Assembly (NCBI RefSeq): GCF_002902985.1
Contig: NZ_CP026167.1
Location: 2,852,001 to 2,916,000, forward strand
DNA length: 64,000 nucleotides
Reading direction: 5' to 3'
DNA from: Leclercia sp. LSNIH1
GTDB lineage: Bacteria; Pseudomonadota; Gammaproteobacteria; Enterobacterales; Enterobacteriaceae
Shown: piece after piece, positions 26,001 through 32,818 of the stretch
How positions within the stretch are numbered: position 1 is the first letter of the stretch
Layout: every line of letters begins with the position of its first letter
The notes under the pieces: generated by a model
Databases searched by the model: none
Seen by the model: the letters and a program-made list of their open reading frames with translations, nothing else
What the model was told of the DNA's origin: nothing
Position numbers and translations under genes: made by a program

Positions 26001-27931
26001 TCGGGGCGCCGGGCTGGGCGGGGCAGCTGCGGTGGCGGGGTACCGGTGGCTTCAACGACACCAATATGGTCACCGTCGCCGAGCCTGCTTATGACGCGAA
26101 CGGGATCGCCACGCTGGAGTTCGACAATATCCCCTGGCTTACTGAAGCCACGATGAATCAGTTCAGGCTGGATCTGTCCACTAAGCAGGATGCGACGAAC
26201 TACTTCCTGATTGACTGGGTGGCGCTCGGACGGCCTACCCCCGGCGCGGGTATGGCGGCGCTGCAGCAGGAAACGACAGCCCGTGTCGCTGGTGACCAGG
26301 CTGAAGCCACCGCGCGCGAGACGCTGGCGACGCAGATCCGGGGAGGTTATACCGGTGATGACCCGTCGAAGCTGGCCTCGGGCCTGCTCTACACCGAACG
26401 CCAGGCGCGCATCACGGCGCAGGAAGCGGAGGTGACAGCCCGGACGGCGCTGGAAGCGACCGTTAACGCCAACAAAGCCAGCGTGACGCAGGAGCTGGCA
26501 ACGCTGACGACGGAGCAGGAGGCGCAGGCCACCACGCTGTCGGGCCTGCAGACTACCGTCGGGAAAAATACCGGCGATATCACGCGTATCGATAAAGCCG
26601 TCGCTGATAACAACAAGGCTCAGACTACCGCGTTGGCTGCTGTAAAAGCCACAACAGACCAGAACACGGCTGAAATCAGCACGGAAACCACGGCCCGTAC
26701 GGATGCAGACAGTGCGCTGGGGCGTCGTATCGACAGCCTGAAAGTGGATGTGGACGGTAATACTGCCAGCCGCGACGCCGGTGTTGTCGGTAGTGTCAGT
26801 AACGCGCTCGCCAACTTCATGGCGTTCTCTGATCAGCGCGTCACGTTTGCCGTTGCCGAAACGAAAACGATGGCCGAGATCACCGAGACCCGGAAGACCG
26901 CCGCGGATGCCACAAGCGCTGTTGCTGAGCAGGTCACGACGCTTAAGGCCACGGTTGAGCAAAACGGCCAGACTAACGCCGCAGCCATCACGCGCATTGA
27001 TAAAGCCGTTACTGATTTATCAAGCGCAACGGCCATCAGTATTCAGCAGGTCACGGCTGCAATTGGCGATACCAATGCCAGTGTGCAGACGACCAGCCAA
27101 GCTGTTGCTGATATCAACGGCAAGCTCTCCGCGCAGTGGGGCGTTAAAGTCCAGGTGGAAGCGAACGGTGTCAAACGCATCGCGGGTATTCAGCTGGGCA
27201 TTGACGGTACAGGGGCCTCAAACTTCCTGATTTCTGCCGATACCTTCGCGGTTTATAACCCGACGACGAACGGGCAGGAGCTGGTGTTTGCTTCGACCGG
27301 CGGCCAGATGTTCATGCGTTCGGTGTTCATCCAGGACGGTTCCATCGACAACGGCAAGATTGGCAATTATATCCAGTCCAGCAACTGGGACGGGACTGGT
27401 AATGTCGGCTGGCATATCAATAAATCCGGGTATGCCACGTTTAACGGCGTGACCGTTCGCGGGACGATTTATGCCACCGACGGGAGTTTCAGAGGCAGGG
27501 TTGAGGCGACCAGCGGGAGCTTCAGGGGCACGGTTGAAGCGACATCTTTCATTGGAGATGTCGCCAACACAGGGGTGTATCCCGACTCCAGCAACCGGTC
27601 TAACAATGCCGTTTCTACCAGTGTAGCCATGGCATACACCGACTCCAGCAATAACGGGCTGAATAAAAACGCCGTCGTGGAGGCGTTGATATATGTCAGA
27701 GGGACTACAGGCGCGGTCGGGAGTACAGTTAACATAACTATCGCGGGTAACGTTCGCACGTTCACTTTTGACGTTCCTGTTGGTGGGCTTTGGTTCACTG
27801 CACGTCATGCTGCGACTGGGTTGACCGGGCAACGTATCGACGCAAGCATTTTCGTTTCTTCCAGTAATGCAACCGTGGCAATTTATGCGCCAACTATCAC
27901 TGTGACCCGCGGTACCGGCTCCTTCTCCTGA
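23003..27931 (+). CDS. J: Central tail fibre / host specificity protein gpJ
   Basis: The 1642-residue protein is considerably longer than lambda gpJ (1132 aa). The conserved N-terminal two-thirds form the tail hub, followed by fibronectin type III repeats (residues ~630-820). The central region is rich in Ala, Thr and Gln heptads (~830-1390), suggesting trimeric coiled coils with an inserted beta domain. The C-terminal ~250 residues include repeated DGSFRGRVEATSGSFRGTVEAT-like turns and would contact the receptor. It starts 53 bases after I. Confidence 0.93.
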   Translation: MRLPEDETLIQGRKGGGAKQHTPVEDPDDLLSTAKLKMLLAIAEGEIQGELTAQNIFLNDTPLANADGSYNFTGVKWDFRPGTQDQDYIQGLPEVDNEMSANVTVTTTASWTRQFSNLMLDAVRIKLSLPVQYTYKDNGDMVGTVTEYAVDLSTDGAAWQTVVNGKFDGKTTTEYQRDIRIDLPAATTGWAVRVRRITPDSVGNSKLINAFKVFSFAEVIDSKLRYPNTALLYIEVDASQFTSGAPKVTCRPKGKLVHVPDSYDPVTRTYSGTWSGGFKMAYTNNPAWVFYDLVLDEIYGMGTRIDAGMIDKWELYAIAQYCDQKVSNGAGGTEPRFTCNVYIQSQQDAYTVLSDLAAIFRGITFWGNDQIYVRADVPQDEVDFTYHASNVIDGLFTYGGGSYKNRYSSALVSWSDPQNHYSDTVESVYDSDLVKRYRVNQMSMTAIGCTSQSEAHRRGRWALLSNARDGTVSFGVGLDGYIPLPAEIIGIADPFRAGKQNGGRIRAVSGRNVTLDRPADYAAGDRLVVNLPDGKAQTRTIASVSADKQTVTVTTPFRLPPESGAVWAIDSDNLAIQYFRVTSIRANDDSNGGFTITAVQHDPNKYRYIDDGVRITPAPVTVTPVSVLPAPKNITLTETDHIEQGLTVATMNVSWNRVDGAIRYQAQWRKDNGDWINVPVSSAQGFTVQGIYTGSYDVRVRALNAQDSGSPWGYADTTYLTGKTGKPGTPQSLLASDDVVWAIDITWAFPDGSGDTAYTEIQRTTTEDKANPQLLALVPYPATHYQHGPMRAGVSQWYRARLVDRIGNTGDWTTWAAGQSSSNAGDYLDMIGDTLEQTEGYKNLVSDIADLSDDIQSARDDITAVTTESAATKAGLAQEVTDRKKAITDEAAARGQALLTEKNARVADISNVNQTIQTTTESLAQQIGQISAGTGSQFDPAKIWYFDSTVEGWTGNGTPTIVDGWIRPANHATDPWVASPGSLGVNSSSYRFVKMRIRKFGAPGWAGQLRWRGTGGFNDTNMVTVAEPAYDANGIATLEFDNIPWLTEATMNQFRLDLSTKQDATNYFLIDWVALGRPTPGAGMAALQQETTARVAGDQAEATARETLATQIRGGYTGDDPSKLASGLLYTERQARITAQEAEVTARTALEATVNANKASVTQELATLTTEQEAQATTLSGLQTTVGKNTGDITRIDKAVADNNKAQTTALAAVKATTDQNTAEISTETTARTDADSALGRRIDSLKVDVDGNTASRDAGVVGSVSNALANFMAFSDQRVTFAVAETKTMAEITETRKTAADATSAVAEQVTTLKATVEQNGQTNAAAITRIDKAVTDLSSATAISIQQVTAAIGDTNASVQTTSQAVADINGKLSAQWGVKVQVEANGVKRIAGIQLGIDGTGASNFLISADTFAVYNPTTNGQELVFASTGGQMFMRSVFIQDGSIDNGKIGNYIQSSNWDGTGNVGWHINKSGYATFNGVTVRGTIYATDGSFRGRVEATSGSFRGTVEATSFIGDVANTGVYPDSSNRSNNAVSTSVAMAYTDSSNNGLNKNAVVEALIYVRGTTGAVGSTVNITIAGNVRTFTFDVPVGGLWFTARHAATGLTGQRIDASIFVSSSNATVAIYAPTITVTRGTGSFS

Positions 27932-27953
27932 TCCCTACAACCTCAGACCATCC

Positions 27954-27977
27954 AACCCAGCTCCGGCTGGGTTTTTC
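27954..27977 (+). terminator. Terminator-like hairpin between J and the fibre gene
   Basis: AACCCAGC pairs with GCTGGGTT around TCCG, followed by T residues. It separates the head-tail operon from the fibre module. Confidence 0.8.
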
Positions 27978-27995
27978 ATTTTAAGGACATCACGA

Positions 27996-29651
27996 ATGGC
28001 CACACTTGATGACGATTTAGCAAAAGCCGTCTCGGAAGGGTTTCGCCTGGCGCAAAGCAGTATCATCAACCAGGATCTGATTTTATCCGGGACAGGTGAC
28101 GTCACCGTAACCCTGGCTGACGGCTCGAAAAAGACCGGACCCAGCTGGTCGAAGCTGATCGCTGCAGCGACCGCAGCTGGAACCAGCGCTGCCGCAGCCA
28201 AAACTTCCGAAACGAATGCCCTTGCTTCAAAAAACGCAGCTGCAACCAGCGCCACGAACGCGGCAACGACTGAGGGTAACGCTCTCGCATCGAAGAACGC
28301 TGCCAAAACCAGCGAAACGAACGCGAAAACGTCTGAGACGAATGCCAAAACGTCGGAGACCAACGCAGCCGCCAGCGCCAGCAGTGCCGCAGCATCACTG
28401 GCCGCCGCGCAGTTGCTGACTTCTGTGCCCTATGAGGAAGCTCCATTCCCTGATGTGTGGGCACCGCTCAATGATGACCTGCGGCTGCTGGCCGGTTTCG
28501 CGCCTTATGACCGGTTGACGATTTCCGGCCAAGTGCTGGAACTGCCGACAAAGTCACTAACGTTTAGTCGGGCAACTACAGCGACTTATATTGATAAATC
28601 CGGGGTGCTTAGAATAGCAGCAATTAACGAGCCGCGTTTTGAGAAGGAGGGTTTATTAATTGAAGGGCAGAGCACTAATTTAGCGGTTTATTCATCACCG
28701 ACTCAGGATTATTCCAGTTACTTTCGTAGTGGCGCAAACAATACACGAACGTTTAAACCCGAGGGTGGCGTTCTGCTTACCACATTAACGGATACAGGTA
28801 CCTGGTGGGAGCAGAATATAAATGTGGCTAATTATGACCCAACAAAGCCAGCGTCCGTGTCCTGTTATTTAGAATTTCCCGCAGCAGCCAAGGTTAGAGT
28901 AATGCTAATGCGCTACTCCAGCGAGGGCGATATTGCGGCAGCATCCATCACAGCAGCGCCTGGTGTTAATAAAGTTTCAGTGCCTGTTCTGGGTGGGGCT
29001 GTAAACCAACGCCTGGGCTTGCGAATTACGGTTGATGCCGGAACACCCGTTAGCAGTGTGATTTTCATTGACCGTATGCAAATAGAGGGATCCGCTCAGG
29101 CGACATCTTACATTCCTACAAATGGATCAGCTGTAACCCGAGCAGCTGACGATTGCACCCTGCAACGCTCAGGTAATGATAACTACTTTGAGCCTGTTAC
29201 TTTTGCAATGGAAATCCACTGCAACGGGAAAACGGTATCGGGTGCAGATGCTAACAGCCGTAGGGGGATTTTCAGCTATTACCCATCGTCCACCGAGTGG
29301 GTTTTCGCCTCGCTTAACTCTACCCAAGGCGCCGCAGGAAGGCCCATGTTTTGTTATGCAAGCCCCGCGCTGGTGGGGGGAGCAACTGAAATAGACGATG
29401 GGGCGATCCATAATATGGCGTTCGTCTCTGACACCGTAAATAAAAAGATATTCACAGACGGCGCGGTTATCACATCGGACATCATAACCAGACCGACGCC
29501 AGGGAATGTTGGCGCATCTAACTCCACGATTTATATCGGAAGGGGGGCAGGGTCGGCTGCCCCAGGTGTTCGAATGCTTAACGGGCACATTCGCAACTTC
29601 CGTATCTGGCATCGTGTATTAACCCCTAATCAAATTAATGGGCTTCGCTAA
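27996..29651 (+). CDS. Side tail fibre with lectin-like C-terminus
   Basis: The 551-residue protein starts MATLDDDLAKAVSEGFRLA and then has repeated KTSETNA / ASKNAA heptads (residues ~65-130) typical of lambdoid side-tail-fibre stems. The C-terminal ~350 residues look like a LamG/concanavalin A-like fold ending RIWHRVLTPNQINGLR, suited to binding surface sugars. The C-terminal part is AT-richer than J, pointing to modular exchange. AAGGACATC precedes the ATG. Confidence 0.85.
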   Translation: MATLDDDLAKAVSEGFRLAQSSIINQDLILSGTGDVTVTLADGSKKTGPSWSKLIAAATAAGTSAAAAKTSETNALASKNAAATSATNAATTEGNALASKNAAKTSETNAKTSETNAKTSETNAAASASSAAASLAAAQLLTSVPYEEAPFPDVWAPLNDDLRLLAGFAPYDRLTISGQVLELPTKSLTFSRATTATYIDKSGVLRIAAINEPRFEKEGLLIEGQSTNLAVYSSPTQDYSSYFRSGANNTRTFKPEGGVLLTTLTDTGTWWEQNINVANYDPTKPASVSCYLEFPAAAKVRVMLMRYSSEGDIAAASITAAPGVNKVSVPVLGGAVNQRLGLRITVDAGTPVSSVIFIDRMQIEGSAQATSYIPTNGSAVTRAADDCTLQRSGNDNYFEPVTFAMEIHCNGKTVSGADANSRRGIFSYYPSSTEWVFASLNSTQGAAGRPMFCYASPALVGGATEIDDGAIHNMAFVSDTVNKKIFTDGAVITSDIITRPTPGNVGASNSTIYIGRGAGSAAPGVRMLNGHIRNFRIWHRVLTPNQINGLR

Positions 29652-29953
29652 TGAGAGACTTATATCTGCGCTTTACTAACCCTAGCGAAATGCGCACGCA
29701 ATTAATCAAGGCGGGGTTTGTGTTTGATGAGGAACAGGGCAGTTTCTATCACAAGGGTATAAGTCTTGATATCATCGGAATTATTGCAGTCCCGTCTGGA
29801 ATTAATAATGCCGGTGAAGAAAACGAATATATCCAATACATCAACCTTCCCGGGTATCACGCCAATTTGCGCGTAACAGACGATTCGCTGGAGCTGGCAT
29901 CGTTAGACGCCTTCGCAGTCTTCCCTGACAGCCCATACCGGGTATGGGCATAA
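29651..29953 (+). CDS. Small protein between fibre genes
   Basis: I do not recognise this 100-residue protein (MRDLYLRFTNPSEMRTQLIKAGF...). Its ATG overlaps the stop of the fibre gene, so translation is coupled. Place and size suggest a fibre-associated or fibre-assembly protein, but no motif proves this. Confidence 0.65.
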   Translation: MRDLYLRFTNPSEMRTQLIKAGFVFDEEQGSFYHKGISLDIIGIIAVPSGINNAGEENEYIQYINLPGYHANLRVTDDSLELASLDAFAVFPDSPYRVWA

Positions 29954-29964
29954 GGAGATAAAAA

Positions 29965-30963
29965 ATGGCAAACAGAATAGATACGGTTGAATTAAGCAGG
30001 GCCATTGCTGCCTGGACATCCACCATCAATGACGCGTCTCTGCCGGGGGTCGGGAGTACGGTTTATGGCGGATACATGAAGTCACAGTACACTGTGAACA
30101 ACGTCGAGAAGATGTACGCCCAGCTCCAGGCCGTAAAACGCATTGAATGGGACTACGCAATCGCCAGATTAACGGTGATGCAGGCAGCAGGCGGTACGGA
30201 TACGGCCCAGAACAACTACTTTGACTTTATGTCTAACGGCAACGTTCAGTTCGGGGGTAAGCTGGTGGTGGGTGCCCCCGCCGTAAACTCGTGGTGGAAC
30301 GCTGCCCAGCCGCATTACTCGGCCTATTATGCCCAGACGGCGACTGACACCCCAGGTAATGGGGCCATCGGCGGGTTATCGTGGGGCTACCGTCACAGTG
30401 GGGGGTACGACCTCCGGTCTATGTGGGGTAACGTGGGTAACGGGACAGTGTCGTGGGCCAACACGTCTCTTACCCAGTTCGGCGACAGTGGAGCCAAGAT
30501 ACGATACTGGTACTTCACACCCGCCAACGGCGACCTGGTCACCTCAACCAGCGGGGATGGCGGCTTTGTGGGCAACTATACGTATCAGAAGGCCGCAACC
30601 TCAGATGCGACGTTGAAACACGATATTGCATATGACGACGGAAAGGCCTCTTACGAAAACATCAGGAAGCTGAAACCCTGTACGTTCGTGTATAACGGCG
30701 ATTACTTAGAGCGTGTGCGCCGGGGGATCATAGCCCAGGACGCTTTGCGGGATATCGACAGCGAGTATGTGAAGCTGGTTCCTGCGGCGCCTGAATTTGA
30801 CGAAGAGGGAAATCGTTGTGATAAAGATGACACACTGGCTTTGGATAACAACGTCGTCATGATGGATACGGCGCTGGCGCTGCATCACGCGATTGCCAAA
30901 ATCGAAACACTGATCGCGCAGGTCGCGCAGTTGCAGGCTGAGGTTCAGGCGCTGAAAGCATAA
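29965..30963 (+). CDS. Tail fibre with C-terminal S74 self-cleaving chaperone
   Basis: In this 332-residue protein, residues ~1-210 are the fibre part. The C-terminal ~120 residues form an intramolecular chaperone of peptidase family S74: SDATLKHDI at the cleavage point, KPCTFVYNG, GIIAQD and a final coiled coil. Such domains help the trimer fold and then cut themselves off. AAGGAGAT precedes the ATG. Confidence 0.85.
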   Translation: MANRIDTVELSRAIAAWTSTINDASLPGVGSTVYGGYMKSQYTVNNVEKMYAQLQAVKRIEWDYAIARLTVMQAAGGTDTAQNNYFDFMSNGNVQFGGKLVVGAPAVNSWWNAAQPHYSAYYAQTATDTPGNGAIGGLSWGYRHSGGYDLRSMWGNVGNGTVSWANTSLTQFGDSGAKIRYWYFTPANGDLVTSTSGDGGFVGNYTYQKAATSDATLKHDIAYDDGKASYENIRKLKPCTFVYNGDYLERVRRGIIAQDALRDIDSEYVKLVPAAPEFDEEGNRCDKDDTLALDNNVVMMDTALALHHAIAKIETLIAQVAQLQAEVQALKA

Positions 30964-31176
30964 CGGCAGCCGGATGTTCAGATGTAATTATCATTAGCCG
31001 CATTCTCGATCACTCTGAAGTAGAGAAAAAAAGCCCGTACGGGAACGGGCACAAATCTCTTAGTTTTGTTATCAACCCCGCGCTCATGACGCAGGTCGTT
31101 AACATATCGGCAGCATCAGCCATTACTTTAGGTAGGTAGCATCAACACTTCGTTTAAAATCATCTACCTTTAATGA
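30964..31176. other. Non-coding gap after the fibre module
   Basis: It contains a leftward terminator (31025-31050) and the upstream region of RNA copy F. No gene was seen. Confidence 0.6.
31025..31050 (-). terminator. Leftward terminator after the fibre gene
   Basis: On the minus strand GCCCGT and ACGGGC form a stem followed by a T tract (A7 on the plus strand at 31026-31032). It would stop leftward transcription from the conversion region before it runs against the tail genes. Confidence 0.6.
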
Positions 31177-31281
31177 AGGTGAATCCCCCTTTGCGGCGGG
31201 GCAATCCAGTTAACTGCTAAGTGCAGATATGCTTGCGGCCCGTATAACTGGTAACGAGTCACCGGGAGGCACCCGGCACCT
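31177..31281 (+). ncRNA. Structured phage RNA, copy F
   Basis: This is the sixth copy, nearly identical to copy D although 27 kb away on the other side of the morphogenesis genes. The closing stem is AGGTG with CACCT, the middle arm CCAGTTA with TAACTGG, and the 3' hairpin CCGGG-AGGCA-CCCGG. Its near identity with copy D suggests recent copying or gene conversion. Confidence 0.7.
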
Positions 31282-31319
31282 GTATCAGAGTAAGCTGTTT
31301 GTGTGTGCTGATTTCATTT

Positions 31320-31346
31320 GCCTGCCTAATCAGCAGGCTTTTTTTT
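31320..31346 (+). terminator. Terminator of RNA copy F
   Basis: GCCTGC pairs with GCAGGC around CTAATCA and is followed by eight T residues. Confidence 0.85.
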
Positions 31347-31369
31347 ACGGCCTGGATGGGGAGTCCCGG

Positions 31370-31477
31370 ATGGCAAGTGTTGCGTTTTTAGCTGTTTGGT
31401 TTGTGCTGAACGTGTCAGGTCTTATCAGTCTTTTGAGAACGTTATTAAATATCTGGTGCGATCAGGAGCAAGTCTAA
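31370..31477 (+). CDS. Possible 35-residue membrane peptide
   Basis: The ATG at 31370 has GGGGAG seven bases upstream. The peptide is one hydrophobic helix (AFLAVWFVLNVSGLISLL) with a charged end WCDQEQV. It follows the terminator of RNA copy F by 24 bases. Phage small membrane peptides of this kind exist, but no family was recognised. Confidence 0.4.
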   Translation: MASVAFLAVWFVLNVSGLISLLRTLLNIWCDQEQV

Positions 31478-31603
31478 ATACCGCTTAAAATGATGTCTGG
31501 TCCGACCATGGTTACCGGAACATTGAGGAATATTAAACTATCGTTTAGCTAAAAGGATGAGGTGTATTGGATCAGCTAACAGCCTGGAGGCATCATACCT
31601 GCT

Positions 31604-31774
31604 ATGAAATTCATCTGTCCTATTTGCAGAAGCAACCGGTTCTTTTACACTTCCTTCAATCCCGTGCTAAACCTGCCACACGGCGCGGTATGTTCCGTAT
31701 GCGGAACCCGACTTACTACGCGCTCCATTCGTCCAACGCCACGTAGAAGACGCTGGCCTAAACAGGTGGTTTAA
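31604..31774 (+). CDS. Small zinc-ribbon protein
   Basis: The 56-residue product begins MKFICPICRSNRF, has a second pair CSVCGTRL, and ends in a basic tail TPRRRRWPKQVV. The two CxxC pairs 27 residues apart make a zinc ribbon likely. The basic tail suggests nucleic-acid contact. GGAGG lies 13 bases before the ATG, longer than usual. Function unknown. Confidence 0.6.
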   Translation: MKFICPICRSNRFFYTSFNPVLNLPHGAVCSVCGTRLTTRSIRPTPRRRRWPKQVV

Positions 31775-31950
31775 GCCCCTGCTGACACGAAGCGGGCTCC
31801 GGCCACCGCTACAGCCCTCTGGGCCTTACAGAGCTCAATTTTATACCGGAAGTTCTGGTATACCCGCTTGGTCAATTCGGCAGAATAGCTGGATATTCAG
31901 CAGTAATTATCAATAGGCGCTGCCGCATTGATCTGCACTCTCTTTAAAAC

Positions 31951-31970
31951 TACTGTATATAAAAACAGTA
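31951..31970. promoter_or_regulatory. LexA (SOS) box
   Basis: TACTGTATATAAAAACAGTA has CTG-N10-CAG with full flanking agreement to the E. coli consensus, and I recall the same 20 bases at umuDC. It lies 16 bases before the next gene and overlaps its likely promoter (TTGATC at 31928). The following two genes should therefore be induced by DNA damage. Confidence 0.9.
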
Positions 31971-31985
31971 AAAGGAGTGCAGATC

Positions 31986-32225
31986 ATGCCCCGCCGTCAC
32001 GACATTCACGCCGCATTTGTGGCCGCAATACAGCAAAACCCTAATGGCTACCAGTGTTTACGCACAGATGACTTTATTGAAGAACTGGCGAAGTTACACT
32101 GGCATTTCAGCCAGGCCGATGCCAACGACTGGATAGAGCGATACCAGGAGTGCTTCGTCGACAAGACGCCGGACAACAGCGAGAACAGGCTCTGGATGCT
32201 CCGCAACATGGGGAGGGTTCTCTGA
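31986..32225 (+). CDS. SOS-controlled small phage protein
   Basis: The 79-residue protein begins MPRRHDIHAAFVAAIQQNPNGYQC and ends NRLWMLRNMGRVL. It looks helical and is related to small proteins I have seen in other prophages upstream of UmuD-like genes, with no known function. The ATG at 31986 has AAGGAG eight bases upstream, directly after the LexA box. Its stop overlaps the next start (TGATG). Confidence 0.75.
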   Translation: MPRRHDIHAAFVAAIQQNPNGYQCLRTDDFIEELAKLHWHFSQADANDWIERYQECFVDKTPDNSENRLWMLRNMGRVL

Positions 32226-32542
32226 TGGGATTCCCTTCACCGGCAGGCGACTACGTAGAGCAGCGGTTAACTCCGGAGCGTATCTGCGGGATCGGCATGG
32301 ACAGCCGCATCCTCGAAACCTCTTCTGGCTTTGCGGTCATCGAGCCGTGCACCAGGTTGGTACAGAATCAGGTTCTGCTGATTTTGTCGGGCGGCCGCAC
32401 GCAGTTTGCCAGGGTCATGGGCAGAGCGCTGATTTGTGATGATGGCGAGGCGATCGAGGGCGAAGCTGCGGAGGAGGTCGAGATTATGGGGCGGGTTACA
32501 TTCTTCATCAACAGTACAGACGAGGGTGGCAGGCCGGTGTAA
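32225..32542 (+). CDS. UmuD'-like protein lacking the protease active site
   Basis: The 105-residue protein begins MGFPSPAGDYVEQRL. UmuD is cut to UmuD' before exactly this sequence (GFPSPAADYVEQRI), so this product starts like ready-made UmuD'. The C-terminal VLLILSGGRTQFARV and VEIMGRVTFF fit the later strands of the S24 fold. The GDSM serine motif is absent, and the usual catalytic lysine position appears to be Arg. It is the second gene of the LexA-controlled pair. It may bind UmuC, UmuD, LexA or CI as a decoy; this is inference. Confidence 0.65.
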   Translation: MGFPSPAGDYVEQRLTPERICGIGMDSRILETSSGFAVIEPCTRLVQNQVLLILSGGRTQFARVMGRALICDDGEAIEGEAAEEVEIMGRVTFFINSTDEGGRPV

Positions 32543-32818
32543 GGTGCCGCTCATATATGCCCGGTCAAGAGCCAAACGATGGATCCTCATACGAAGCAGC
32601 GACTATTTTACTTATTTTACATGACTTTCACAGAATAGTTCGAGACCTATGTCTTTAAAGCTTAAACTGAATGATGATATTGTGATTAAGATATTTTCGA
32701 CAATGGTATCTGCGGATCGGTAGGACTTAACCTAAATTAAAATGTGTCAATGTACACGTTCGCATTTACTTTTAACGATAATTAATAGCATTGCACTTCT
32801 CTGAGGGTTGTTACAGAA

